From Isoetes taiwanensis (lineage: Eukaryota > Streptophyta > Lycopodiopsida > Isoetales > Isoetaceae): a stretch of DNA of 64,000 nt. Below are positions 21,110 through 33,356 of this stretch, piece by piece (the stretch's first letter is position 1; each line of letters opens with the position of its first letter). The position numbers were made by a program, and so were the translations under genes. Under the pieces are notes generated by a model. That model was given only the letters and a program-made list of their open reading frames with translations, searched no databases and was not told where the DNA came from. The stretch is from assembly GCA_021234155.1 (NCBI GenBank), contig JAJEKV010000004.1, forward strand, positions 7,194,109-7,258,108, given 5' to 3'.

Positions 21110-23837
21110 AATATTTGTACCTGCCCCTTACACGTCCATAGTTCATTTAAAAATTGATAATATCCTTATGTTGGTCCATTTCAAATTGAGTTTTGGGACA
21201 TGAGTAGCTACTGCAAGTGAGGTGTTAGTAGTATTCAATTCATCTTCATGATCAAAAAATATATAAGGCAAGTAGAGGCTAGGATTTCGTGTCTAGTGCA
21301 ACTCTTTTACAGAGATATCATAACTTTGCAACTTACAAGCCCACCTCTGAATTTTTGGTTTATTAGTTGCTTTACCAAATAGCAATCCCATTGGATTTTG
21401 CTTCATATGAACTTGAACTTGGCTTTTCAGAAGTAGATGCCCTTGCCTATTGATGAGGAACATGAGAGCAAAGCAAAGACACTTTTTTCTATTCCGGTAT
21501 ATCTTTCTTCAAGGGCGGACCATTGTTTGCTTGCAAAAACTATGATGTGCTTATCCCGCAAAATGGCTAAACCTATAGCCTTTTTAGTAACAATGATATA
21601 AACCTCAAATGGGCGTGCTCAAATCTGGTTTCTTTAAAAGAGTAGCTTCACATATAGATAAAATAAGAAAGTCAAAAGCTTCTTGGCATTCACGGAGTCC
21701 ATGTGATAGGTATGTGCTTGCTTTGATTTAGAAAACTTCCCTATCCTGGTCAACCTAGAGATGGGACTTAAAATATGAGCAAAATTTGGAATATACATCC
21801 TAAGGAAACTTGTCATACCAATAAAACTCTTAACACGCTTCAAATTCTTGGGAGGTACTAATTTTTTGAGGGCTTCAATTTTATCTTGAGCAACTTGAAT
21901 ACCTTGGCTGGATACTTCATGTCCCAAGAGTTGTCCTTTGGATGCAAAAAAGATGCATTTTTTTGGATTTAGATTGACTCCTGAAGTCCTGCATAAAGAG
22001 CAGATTTTTGCAAGCAATTCCACATGGTTATTAGAATGAGAACCAGAACAAAGGTCATCTAGATACACTCTAAATTCTTCAGCCAGACCATGGTTTTGAA
22101 AATGACATCCATTGCTCTTTGGAAAGTATTTGGGGCATTCATCAGGCCAAATGGCATTCTTTTCATAGCATAAGTACCCGGGGAGTGATAAATGAAGTCT
22201 TTGGCTGGTCTTCCTCTTTGATGCTAATCTGGTTGAACCCTGAAAAACCATCCAAAAATGAGTACATGTCTTTCCCTGCAACAGCATATAGAATTTCTTC
22301 CAAAAAAGGCAAAGGATAACAATCTTTTATGGTGGCTTTGTTCAAATCTCGATAATCTATGCAAATTCTCAAAGTTCCATTCTTTTTTCCCCTTTGGAAC
22401 AATGCGGGATACCCATTAGGGGTTAATGATTTCTACAATGACACTGCGCATCCAACATCTTATGCAATTCATCTTTGATTAGATCTAAAAGTGAAGCATT
22501 TATTCTTCTTAACTTCGGAAGACAGGCTTACACCCTTCCTTAATTTTAATTTCAAATTGACATACCTCCTCTTTGATACCAATAAGCTCAGAATAATCCC
22601 AGGCAAACACATCACTCCTCTCTTCAAATAATTTATTGATCTCTTCCTTGTTTTGTGTGTCAAAAAGATCTCCCACAAACAGAGTTCTTTGCTGGCCATG
22701 CTTGTTGATTATAACTTCATTGATTGCTTTTTCCTGAGATGCATTTATAACTAGTATGGGACAAAGCTCCTTAGCCTCATCCTCATCGAGATCTTCCTCT
22801 GGTATAGCTCCCTCAGATAAATAAGTCATCAATGTGTCTCTGCACAAAGCATCAGCTTCCCAATTCTGCTCCCTTGGGATATGAGTGATTTCCCAAGAAG
22901 TAAAATGAGCAAGCATTCCCATTACCTGATTCCTCTGGAGCTCCATATCAACATTCTTAGCTTGGTATTCACCATTAACCTGTCTGCAGACTAACTGACT
23001 CGAGCCCACATTTTTTCATAACATGATAAGGCTCCATCCAACAATACATTGGAAAAAGAATAACCTCCTAGAGTAGCTGAGCACATAAATGCACCTGGAT
23101 CCTCCTCATTTTGGGCCAGAATAAGATTAGTGGCATTTGCAACACCTACACAAGCCACTGTCTCACTAAAAGTAGTTTGTTGTAATAACTTTTTCCTATA
23201 ACCAGGTGCAATCTTTAACAATGTAAATAGGTCCACACTTACTTTGGAATTTTTGAATCTTGATAAGCTTCCTGTGAATTTCTGGTCTAGAAGATAAGCC
23301 TTTAATAAAGGAAGACACCAAAAAGAGTGTGGGAATAGTGACTTGAACTTTCTGGCATCTATTCATGAAGGTACTGAATCTTTCCTTGTACTGCCTCACG
23401 CTCTCACCTGCATAAATGGAGAAATTTTGCAACTCATTAACAAGGTCTTTAGGAGCAGCACGTTTTCCAAACCTGTCCAAAAACTTGGTGACAAGGTCAT
23501 CCCAAGAAGTGGTTCCCATAAGCTTCTCATAAGTCAACCAAGCACCAGCTTCACTTTCCTCTTTAAAACACTTTTCGAATTGTGATAGCTTGCATCCTTT
23601 TTTGAAGCCAAAATCCCTGTAATAATCTTCAAAGACTCTTAGAAAAGTATTAGCACTCATCTTTGGAATCAAAAGTAGGCAATGGAGTAGGCATATTCAA
23701 CTCAAACCGATAAGGCGGGGCTTTGAAGTAATCCACTTGCAAAATTAGGGGAAGAGATCTATCTACGAAAGGCTCTCAAGTCTCCCTCGATCTTCCATTG
23801 GTTCTTGCTCTGCTGGAAACTTTTGTTTTGGAGCCAT
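21110..23837 (-). mobile_element. Decayed Ty3/gypsy retrotransposon (gag-pol)
   Basis: Reading down from the ATG at 23837 (MAPKQKF): a gag with PTPLPTFDSK, TFLRVFEDYYRDFGF, TSWDDLVTKFLDRFG and GESVRQYKERFSTFMNRC (to about 23230); then a part with VGDLFDTQNKEEINKLF and CQFEIKIKEGCKPV (about 23009-22500); then the reverse transcriptase (GTLRICIDYRDLNKATIKDCYPLP, SFLDGFSGFNQI, FRVYLDDLC in place of YxDD context, LLGHEVSSQGI) to about 21640; and a trace of RNase H (IVFASKQWSALKK, about 21530). Frames change several times. No integrase is seen before the LINE end, and LTRs could not be delimited by eye. Non-autonomous relic. Confidence 0.8.
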
Positions 23838-23839
23838 GA

Positions 23840-25830
23840 GTTCGAAAATCCAGGTAGAAATCTCGGTAGAACCTCCAAAATGTTGACCCTAAACCTGGCT
23901 TAAAGGTCAACCACAAGGAACCAACTTGAGTTTTCACTCAAATTGGGGTTAGAACCTCCAGATCACTTAAGGTGATCAATCTATGCAAGCTAATCTCAAA
24001 GACAAGTTCAAAAATTTGAAGTTTTATACCTTTCCCATTTTTTAAATTGACACCTTTGCCAAAACAAGGTTGTGGTATTGATATGCGATCGAAGTTTTTG
24101 AGTCAATCATGTAGACTTGGTCAAAAAGTTGTAGGTAACCAATAGTAAAGCTTGACCAAGTCGAAACTTAGTTTGTGAGTTATTCGAGCTCAAAGTGCGG
24201 TCAAAATTTGGTCAATAAATGTCCAAATCTGAAAAACAAATGATCGAGATTGGGATTTTGGAGTTGCCGGTGAGAATTTCCAAAGCAAATGTCTTTGTAG
24301 TGATGATGAGGAATATAGGCAAGTGGTCAGATTGTTATTTGGATAGGCAAAAGTAATTTTGTGGCTGGATTTGGCAAAATCTGATCCAAGAATAGTCAAA
24401 AACAGAATGCAAAAATTTCTAACTTTCGAGTTGTGAGTGGAGTTTTTGGATTTTTCAAAACATATAGGCTCCAGATGTCTCAAGGATTGATGGCAAATGG
24501 GCCAAAAGTAATCAAAAGTGCTTGGGAATTTTCTGTAGAATTTTGAACAAAGAGAAATTGTAAAGAATCATAACAGAGATAATTTCTTCAAGTAGGCATC
24601 AAATTTCATTGATAGGGAGGTAAATCAATCATAATAATGTTGGATAATAATACTTCAGTACTTCAAAATCAACTTCAGGTCAATAAATAATTTCAATAGG
24701 TAATTTCCAACCAAATCTCTTGGGACTTGATCGGGAAGTACTCAGAGTCTTCCAAAATCCTTCTAGTCATGCTCAAAGAATGATGACAAGAAGATTTTGC
24801 GCTTCGGGCCTTCAAAATTTCTCGGATCTAATTTCCCATATATATTTTCAAATTTAGTGGTTCCGCATCTTAGGGCTTGATTTGTGGTTCATTAAGTTTA
24901 GGAGCAAAGCGGGAATCCAGAAATAGCGAGGGTTAGGAGGGCGGTAGAGTTGATTCCGCATGATTTGATGATCTCTCGAGATTTAGGGTTCATGGTCAGA
25001 TATTTAGGGAAATTCCCGCTTCGGTTCAAGCAGATTTCCCTTAGATATCTTTGGGAATATTCCCGTATTTTGGATTTCTTGAAAGTTTTACTATGGTTCA
25101 AATTCAAGGCTCAGATTTCTTTAAGGTTTTATGCAAGCCTAGACCATGGTATCAAGCACCCATGCCCTAATTTGAAGTTTGCAAGGCCATGAGACCAATT
25201 TGAGGGAGTTGGGAACCAATAAGGGTGTAACCATAAGACAAGAGGTTGAAAAATAGAGGTTAGCCATGGGGGCAACAAGGGCTCATGTGGATGGTGGAGA
25301 TGGGAGATAATAAAGTATGGGTGTAAAAAAAAGGTCCATGACTAAGCAAAGGTTGGAGTAAGTGTTTAGGGCAAGGAAAAAGCAAAGGTGGAGAGCAATG
25401 GTGCAAAAGTGGACATGAAGAATGAATAAGGAAGATGTCATGGAAAGATTAACAAATAATGGTAATGAGATAAGTTGGGGATGTAAGAAGGAAAATTGGC
25501 TAAGCAAAAAACAAAATGACAAGGATGGAACCATATAAGGGAATCTTCCAAACTTCAACTTCCAAACTTCAAGCAATGTCTTCCAAACTTCATAACCCAG
25601 AATCTTCTAGAGCATATTCTTTGACTAAGCATTTTGACCTCAAATAAAGTACCTCATGTGAGCCTTGAACCTTGAGCACTTGTTAACTTGAAGAATGAAT
25701 TCCTTTTGACCTCCACATCAATGTTGAATACCAAGATTCTTCCAAACTTTGACCTAATCTCTTAAGATAAATTGACCTAGTTTGAATGCATAGACCACAA
25801 TTAGCATGTTGCCCTTTTGGGGCCAACAGG
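23840..25830. other. No gene; probably retroelement flank
   Basis: Short frames only. It may contain the 5' LTR and leader of the minus-strand gypsy copy, but no terminal repeat pair is visible within the window by eye. Confidence 0.4.
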
Positions 25831-26110
25831 CATCTGACGGCTCGAGCTGACGTGGCATGCCTGGGTGTCAAGCCACGTCGGCTGGATGTCATTTAACGAC
25901 GTCACACCTGGTATCTGACGTGGCATCTGAGGGGGCATCTGACGGCCCGAGCTGGCGTGGCATGCCTGGGTGTCAAGCCACGTCGGCTGAACATCGTTAA
26001 ACGATATCACACCTAGTATCTGACGTGGCATCTGAAGGGCATCTGACGGCCCGAGCTGACATGGCATGCTTGGGTGTCAAGCCACGTCGGCTGGACGTCG
26101 TTTAACGACG
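25831..26110. repeat. ~104 bp tandem repeat, 2.7 copies, with palindromes
   Basis: Units begin CATCTGACGG at 25831, 25936 and 26040. Each holds GACGTGGC...GCCACGTC (8 bp inverted repeat) and a near-palindrome (ACGTCGTTTAACGACGT in the third copy). The block ends at the first of several ACGTCGTT-rich segments that mark element starts in this window. Confidence 0.8.
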
Positions 26111-26349
26111 TCACACAAACATCGATAAACAACGTCCAAATATGGCGGGAACCCGCTCGGTTTATTTTTTCATTCCATTGTTATTTTGTCCCATTTCTTT
26201 TGGATTTTTTGGCGCCCGTAGGTCTTCATAAGGTAAGATCTCTGCTAGTTTGTTAATCTTTATGGTTTTGGAGTCAAACACCTCCAAATGCTAATAGATT
26301 AGAAGATTGAATCTTCAAAGTATGTTAAAAACTTGAGGGATGCATGATC

Positions 26350-26640
26350 AAGGTACGAGGCTCCATCTCGAATGGAGAGGACTAGATGTATCGGGTTTAT
26401 GCACCCTAGAATATAAGTTTCAATCTTCATAGATTACAAATGATTTGAAGGGTTGCGTGAATAAGGTACTGGTCGACTCCATCCCAAATGGAGAGGACTA
26501 GATGTATCGGGTTCAGGCACCCTAGAACAGAAGTTTCAATCTTCATAGATTGCAAATGATTTGAAGGGGTGCATGAATAAGGTACTGGTCGACTCCATTC
26601 CAAATGGAGAGGATTAGATGTATCGGGTTCAGGCACCCTT
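26350..26640. repeat. ~115 bp tandem repeats in front of the SET gene
   Basis: Three units start at 26350, 26463 and 26579. Each has a small palindrome CTCCAT-5 nt-ATGGAG followed by AGGA-TAGATGTATCGGGTT. A related array with the same core lies at 57121-57540 before the kinase-like gene. Likely subterminal repeats of a transposon. Confidence 0.8.
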
Positions 26641-26797
26641 CAATCAAATGCTTTCTAAATATCATAAACGTTGTACCAATCTAAATCTTAAGAAGAAACA
26701 TTTGATAAAATCTAGGCCGAAAAATGGATATTTATATTTATTGTATTATTACATGGTTTTTTATTAATATTTTTTATATTTTACTAGTAAAAACAAC

Positions 26798-28008
26798 ATG
26801 GACAACATGGACGAACATCAGAAGAAATATGAACGTAAACTGAAACAAAAAGCTTTGAGAATGTTACATGGCGACTTGCACAAGGATGTTACCCCAACAA
26901 TTGCCACAAATAGTCCAATTAGACCCAGTGGACCGAGTCTTCCCAGAGGCCTTGGTGGTGTGCATGAAATGAATGCCGCCGATGTATGTACCATGATGTT
27001 ACTTTTTTTTTTTTTTGCAGTTGTACTTGACAGAGTTATATTGCAATTGTTCGATGTGCAAAGGACAAATAAAACGGATGAGAAAGACTGTCCTCAACCA
27101 TGTTGACCAATATGATGAATGGCCGATAAATCCAGTGCTCTCGGACGCACATGTGGGGTATTCCAACGAGGTATAATACACGAATCGAATCAACTACTCT
27201 CACGTACTTGAATCGACGTCTTAACTTAGTTTGCTTGTATTTTTGTTAGGAAGAAATTGAGAATGAAGTGAGCTCGAAGCAAAAAAGAAAGCCATCAACT
27301 TCCGCAAAGAGTATCCCATTACGTGATAGAACTCGTCGTGCAATGGTCGTTGCCAAGATTGGAGGGAATGACAATGTTCATCAAAATTAGAATGTACTAG
27401 ATCATGTAGAAGAAAATAATCTTCCATCTTCACTAGTCCATTTGGTCCAGCCCTTTACAGACAAAGATCGTAAGAAATTCAGTGCATGGCCTAGGGGCAA
27501 GCCAATTATTTATGGGGAGCAATTTACATATTGGGGTAGGCAGTACATGATTAAAAACAGTCGGGTCCCCGGTGCTGGCCTGGGATTATATATTATGACG
27601 AATACAAAAGTCAAAGATGGTACGACTGTTCCTTTAATGCCATATGTAGGTCCTGAATATAACTCAGACACTTGGCATAAATTGAGTAAGCATCAGTGGC
27701 GCATGCTCATCTATGGCCTAAATTCAAATGCACGAACAATAGCTAAGCCCAATGACTACGCAAGCTTCACATACATTGATGGTTGTCCTCAATTGCATGG
27801 AAACCTTGCGGCTTTTATTAATAGCTCTATCGAGAATCCTGAAGCTACCAATTGTGAATTTGTCGAGGCAAACAAAGACCAAGAAGAATTCTTTAGGCGT
27901 AAAATTGACGGGAGATATATCATGGTTTATGCTATAAAAACTCTGTGTATTGGTGATGAATTGTTTATTGAATATGAATATGGTAGACCAATACTGGAGG
28001 TCCTTTGA
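26798..28008 (+). pseudogene. SET-domain protein with CxC zinc-like motif, in a CACTA-type element
   Basis: Exons 26798-26983, 27021-27170 and 27250-28008 join in phase 0 with GT/AG borders. The second exon has YCNCSMCKG followed by VLNHVDQYD, resembling the transposase-associated zinc motif (CPCxxC...HL) at the start of CACTA TNP2 proteins. The third exon carries a SET-like domain (about 27565-27995): GAGLGLYIMT, PYVGPEY, a central YASFTYIDG, FINSSIENPEATNCEF in place of the usual NHxxxPN, and GDELFIEYEYG in place of GEELxxDYG. SET proteins methylate lysines; here the NH histidine is replaced, so activity is doubtful. One in-frame TAG at 27388-27390 interrupts the last exon. A TNP2-type transposase follows on the same strand at 28245, and a splice from about 27998 would place SET ahead of it. 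Confidence 0.65.
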
Positions 28009-28088
28009 TGATGTACTCAAATTACTCATATAATTTTCGTCGGATTTTGTGGGAATGCACCCTTTTTTTTTTTTTTTGGAATGAGATT

Positions 28089-28143
28089 GCACATATTGAA
28101 GATAAATGCGTATTATATATACACATTTATCTTCAATATGTGC
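28089..28143. repeat. Perfect 20 bp hairpin between SET and transposase exons
   Basis: Arms 28089-28108 and 28124-28143 are perfect reverse complements around a 15-base AT-rich loop. It lies in the stretch that would be an intron if SET and transposase exons are spliced together. Confidence 0.9.
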
Positions 28144-28244
28144 TTTGATTATGACACAAGATTTTATATTTCGTTCGTTATTAAATGCTTAAAATTTAAG
28201 AAACACAGACTCTCAATGCATGTATCGTTTAATCTGGCGTGCAG

Positions 28245-31200
28245 GGTAGGCAAGTGAATATGAGACCACATCCAAGCGTACTGAATTGGCGACATCAAAA
28301 GTCATTGGGGATAGCAGAATTAGAATACATTGAGCAATATGGTACAAACATGGGTACAACGCATAATGAAGAGTATAATGATGAAGATGAACAGGAATAC
28401 GACGATGAAGATGACGACAATGCCACTGTGGACGACCTCATGGAAGTTGAGGAACCCATAGCCGACATGTTAGATGCATTTGGCCCAATCTTCGACAATG
28501 ACCTAGATGACGATATAAATACTCCTAGCGATGGTCATGAAGATCACGTTTTATTGGAGGAGGCGCATAAAGTATTATATCCAGGTGCAAGAGTATCTAG
28601 ATTGGCGACATCTTTATTGATATTAAACCTTCAAGCCAAATTCAAATGGAGCAATGCCAGTGTTACGACTTTGTTAGAGTAAGTACAATTGCAATCACTT
28701 GACTTATTGAATTTGTAGTTGAATGTATACGTAAAGGTCTGTTTTATACAGGTTATTGCAAGAGAAAATACTCTCACAAGGGAACGCTATGCCCAAAAGT
28801 CGCGATGAAATAAAAAATATATTGGCAGCTACTGGTTTAGGCTACCATAAGATTCACGCTTGTCTAAATGATTGCATGGTATATTATCCGAATGACATCT
28901 ACAAGAACACAGAAACATGCCCTAAATGTGGTGCCTCTAGGTACAGCGCAGATGCCAAGGGAAAGACTGTCCCGATGAAGGTGGTTCGCTACTTTCCATT
29001 GATCCCTCGCATAAGGTTATTGTTTCGATGTGAATCTCTAGCTTCCCTCATGGGTTGGTGTGCCGCTAATGCGTCGAGTGACAATGTACTTCGCGTGGTT
29101 AGTGACTGCAAGCAATGGAAGCATATTGATGAAACGGGCCAGAATTTGGAAGGGAGCCACGAAATCTCACATTAGGGTTGGCAACGGATGGTGTTAATCC
29201 TTATGGACGTCAATCGGCCCCGTGGTCAACTTGGTCAGTAGTGTTGATCAACTATAATTTACCACCGTGGTTACTCATGAAGACTAGCCATTTAATGGTA
29301 GTACTATTAGTTCCAGGACCGAAGAAGCCGGAAAGTCTAGATCCGTATCTGAAAATAGTTATTGATGACTTTCTGACATTGTAGAGTGAAGGTATTGAAG
29401 TTTACGATGTCTCAAGAGAACTTTCATGCTGAACGAAGATTTACCTTGAGAGCAATCTTAATGTGGACAACGAGCGATTGGCCTGGTTTGTATGAACTCT
29501 CTGGACTCCAAGTGTCTGGATATGCGGCATGCCACTTGTGTGGGGGTTTGAACAGTTGAACTCTCGCCGGTCAATGGCATTGCACAAAAATGTCTATGCA
29601 AACTTCAAGAGATATCTTCCAATGGAAAATCGACTTCGATACGTAGGTCCAAGAGAAAAACATTGCATTGAAGAGCCTCCCAAAAGGTTGACAATGAGAG
29701 ATTGGGGTAACATGTGGGATGCTGCCGAAGGAAATAAGGTTAAGGGAATGAAGTGGAAAGCATCCTTCTTCCTTCTACCCTATTGGACAGAATTGAAGAT
29801 CCATCATCTTCTTGATCCCATGCACATCTTTAAAAACGTTTCGTCGTCTATTTGGAGGCATGTCACCGGACGTAAGGACACCGATGCAGCGCGAGAAGAT
29901 CTACAAGAAGCTGGATCAAAAGCTAAAGCATGGCTAAATGTCGAAGAAGGAACAAGGCCACAAGTCGATTGGATCGTGCCTAGAAAATGTATGAAACCCG
30001 TTCGAGAAGCGATCAAGGCAATAAAGACTCTGGCGGGATATATGCATTCGTTGCGTAATTGTTTCTCTAACGAAGGGGAGTTCACTGGGTTGAAATCTCA
30101 TGATTGGCATAAGATGTTGCAGTTTGTTATGCCTATTGTTCTGAGAGGTCGTCTCCCTGACGGTCCACTGCGTGCAATATGTCTCCTATCAGAGTTTTCC
30201 TGGTTCGTACGGATTTTGAAATTACTCGATGTTGAACTCTCACTTAACTTTTTTCTTTCTTAAATGATATTTAGATGGATTACGAGGAGATACCGACAAT
30301 AGAAATTGCGTACATGCGAACTAAGGTCGTTGAGGCATGTTGTATGCTCGAGAAATAATTTCCAACAAGTTTCCTGGACATACAAACTCACTTAATAGTG
30401 CATTTAGTGGACGAAGTAGAGCTTGCAGGCACAACAAATCCTAGATGGATGTTTTTTATAGAACGCTTTCTAAAGGTCCTCAAGGACTTCGTACGTCAGA
30501 AGGCAAGGCCAGAGGGTTGCATGGCCGAGGGTTGGTTAGCACGAGAGTCATTATTCTATATCATCGAGTTCTTGGCCGATCTACGCCCCAATGCTCCACG
30601 ATTATGGACCGATGAAGACACTCCAACTATGATTGGAGAAGTTCCCGAAGGAAGACCACAGAAGAAATTGTCCACACTAGAAGAACAGGCAAAAGTCCCC
30701 ATGGAGAAATGGATAAAAAAATACGAGGAAGAAAAAATAAAGAGAGATGATGAGAGAAGACGCTATCGACAAAAGAATCGCAAACAACCATTTCCAGATC
30801 ATCTAGGGGCCATGCCAAGTGAGATAAACAATAAATGGTTATTCGAACAACTAGAGATGGCAAGGCAACGTGGCGAACATGTTTCTAGCGAAGAATTTGC
30901 ATATGCTAAAGGTGTGTCACTATTTGTAAGTGCAATTTAATAGCATATAATTCACGAGTTTCGTTTGTTATTTTGAACATTTGTTCTTTTACTTTGTAGT
31001 ATAATTCATATGCATCAATATGGTCTTTTGATGCTCACTTTCGACGACAAAGTGTGGATCATGGCAAACGCACTTATGATTGTGGTATATCAGCAAAGTT
31101 TAGTACAGTTTGCCAGACTGGTAGTGCAGACCCAAACCCAATCGAGGCAATGTTGGAATGGATTGGTACTATAAAGACTATCATGGAGGTTGATGTCGGT

Positions 31201-31540
31201 AGTGCATTCAAAACAATATTGTTTGATGCCGAATAGTTTGATCTTGTGTGTACTAGTGCTCATGCCACGATACGCAAAGATTTGAGTGGCATGTATTCAC
31301 TAGATTCAACTCGTCGATATCGTGGTCAAGACACACTCGTGAGGGTTGAGCAATGTGAAACAAGTATGTTTAACTATATGCAATAAATTTTATTTATGTC
31401 ATTCAAATGAACTAATGTAATAGAGGTTTTGTAGGTCACCTTCGTCCCAGATCCTTTGCAAGATGCATGGTGGTTCGTAGTTCCATGTAAGGCTCGCTCA
31501 TGCTGCATATTTGAAGGTCAAGAAGAGATGGCAGTCGAAT
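28245..31540 (+). pseudogene. CACTA TNP2-type transposase, decayed
   Basis: A cut-and-paste transposase of the En/Spm (CACTA) class. Exon 28245-28678 (acidic N-terminal part ending in SNASVTTLLE) joins in phase to 28752 (LLQEKIL). Recognisable family motifs follow: GLGYHKIHACLNDCMVYY, CPKCGASRY, KVVRYFPLIPRI (28800-29030); TDGVNPY and INYNLPPWLLMKTSHLM..LLVPGPK (29180-29330); SGYAACHLCG (about 29515-29545); HHLLDPMHIFKNV (29800); a DUF4218-like part with VLRGRLPDGPLRAI (30130) and VDEVELAGTTNPRWMFFIERFL..ARPEGCMAEGWLARESL (30400-30560); and a DUF4216-like tail with FKTILFDAE (31215) and FVPDPLQDAWWFVVP (31440-31485). Frameshifts or unplaced introns at about 29160, 29390, 30260 and 31236 leave it broken as read. 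Confidence 0.8.
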
Positions 31541-31689
31541 AGGGGGGCTATACTATTGTCATAATAGGAGACTATTATCGATTGAACCTGCATTATTGTA
31601 TTACTATCATATTTTTCCCCATAGACGAATAAGAAAATACTTTGACATGCTTATTTGTTTATGCTCCAAACCATTAGGCAACATTAGTA

Positions 31690-31960
31690 TTGCAACTCCC
31701 TAAGGTAATTTCACCATTTCGAACGACGTGGCAAAGTCGAATCATCGTTCCTCCGGGGCCTCCGCAATGCCCGAACAATAATGTGGCAAATGCTGGTCAT
31801 AACCTGGGATTCCTGAAATTTGGCTTTGATGCGACCCCTGACAAGCCTTCTGGAACCTCACCTACCTGCACGAAACCCAAGGAAGAAATGCATAATTGTG
31901 GCATCGGATGCCTCAAAAATATCTTCTTAACAATAGTAATACAAATGAGCCTTTATTCTA
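31690..31960 (+). other. Segment resembling part of the 1.1 kb tandem unit
   Basis: At 31697-31790 the sequence aligns with the 34760-34860 part of the GC-rich tandem unit; shared words include GGTAATTT, CCATTTCG.ACGAC and GCCCGAAC. In translation both read V-I-x-PFRTTW..R......PP.CPN. This suggests a common origin for the element's tail and the tandem array. Confidence 0.5.
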
Positions 31961-31963
31961 CCG

Positions 31964-32042
31964 TATGACGTCGTTATGAACCAGGATGTCGTTATGACTG
32001 TCGGTTAACGACGTCTAGACGTTGTTGAACGACGTCTCTGTT
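31964..32042. repeat. ACGTCGTT-rich block (element start type)
   Basis: GACGTCGTTATGAACC, then GTCGTTATGA, then GGTTAACGACGTC and GTTGAACGACGTC. The block at 52104-52182 is homologous and in the same direction. Confidence 0.7.
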
Positions 32043-32183
32043 TCTTTAAAAGTCACTGGCCGGCTTTCATTTTTTGCATTCCTTTTGTGACTGAAGTATT
32101 GCACTACTCGCTTAAAACGATCCTCGGATCCTAGTTTTTCATTGCAGTTATTGTGAGAGTTTTTCTTTATTGCTTTTGGGATA

Positions 32184-32716
32184 CATGGCCATTGAAGGTA
32201 TGCTCTGACGCTTGAACCAGATTCATGAGGAGATGAGGATTTATGAGCACAGAAATATGGAACCTGTCTTCACAAGTAAGGCTACACACTCTGTAGTTTG
32301 TAGACTTCATTGTATTTTCTCTATTTTCTAATCTATAGCTTGGTGTAAGAGCCATCGACAGCATGAGAAGGAAGGGAATCCTCCATGAACCCCCTCCTCC
32401 ACTCGAAGATGAGGACTATGAAACGAGAATCCATCAGATGAAGGTGTTAAAGAAGTACGTGATCGGTGAGATGGCACTGACCAAATTGCTAGGGACCCGT
32501 GAGCTGCCTAGCACGATGAGGATGCTTCTTGAAGAGATGGTTAGGGTTTGGAAGCACCACAGGAAAAACAACATTAACATGATACTAGCGTCGACAATAA
32601 TGACGCCTGACATACTTGACATGGAGCTATGGTTCAATGGGGATGGACAAGTGGAGGACTTCACGATGGAAGCCATAAACCAAGCTCATGAGGAGTATAC
32701 TGAGTTGTTCAAGTGA
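32184..32716 (+). CDS. Small unrecognised gene with RKGILHEPPPP motif
   Basis: A first exon starts MAIEGM (ATG 32184), with a stop soon after unless spliced. The main frame after an AG at about 32339 encodes GVRAIDSMRRKGILHEPPPPLEDEDYE followed by a helical, charged region (ending HEEYTELFK). Its MRRKGIL-x-EPPP core matches the MRGILEPPP core of the gene at 33357. Located just after an element-start block, it is probably a transposon gene of unknown role. Exon structure uncertain. Confidence 0.45.
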
Positions 32717-32849
32717 TCTTTTCTTCAATAAACCTCTGTTTTGTACCTCTACTTTTATAGTCGTTGTAGAATTATTGGTATAATACTTCAGCATTATTGG
32801 TATTATACTTCAACATTATTGGTATTATACTTCAACATTATTGGATTCG

Positions 32850-33345
32850 TAGCTATAAATTCTTTCACCTTGCTTTCACTTCTCACCTTTGTTCCGTGTT
32901 TTCACCTTGCTTTCACTTTTCACCTTGCTTTCACTTCTCGTGTTCTCACCTTGCTTTCACTTCTCACGTTGTGTTCCTTGATCCTTGATCCTTGCTTCTT
33001 GCTCCTTGATCTTCCTTGTTCCTTTATCTTCTTGGTCTTTGATCTTCCTTGTTCCTTGCTACTTGATCTTGATCCTTGTTCTTTGCTACTTCATCTTCGT
33101 GCTCCTTCATGCTACTTGATCTTGTTCCTTGCTCTCGATCTTGCTACTTGATATTGTTCCTTGCTCCTTGATCTTCCTTGTTCCTTGATCTTCCTTGTTC
33201 CTTACTTCTTGCTACTTGATCTTGATCCTTGTTCCTTGCTACTTGATCTTCGTGCTCCTTGCTACTTGGTCTTATTCCTTGCTTCTTGCTCCTTGTTCCT
33301 TGCTCTGCTCCGTGTTCCTTGCTCCGTCGGTGATCTTTACTTGCT
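32850..33345. repeat. Pyrimidine-rich degenerate repeat (CTTGATCTTCCTTGTTC type)
   Basis: Repeats of CTTGCTACTTGATCTTGTTCC and CACCTTGCTTTCACTTCT in variable order between the two related genes. No coding evidence beyond low-complexity leucine-rich frames. Confidence 0.8.
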
Positions 33346-33356
33346 TTTCCAAATGA

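Noticed and set aside
25801-26067. 88-codon minus-strand frame with repeated residues
   Set aside because: It is a read-through of the 104 bp tandem repeat, not a gene.
32104-32113. CACTACTCG as a CACTA terminus
   Set aside because: No inverted partner, and it lies inside a leader-like segment.
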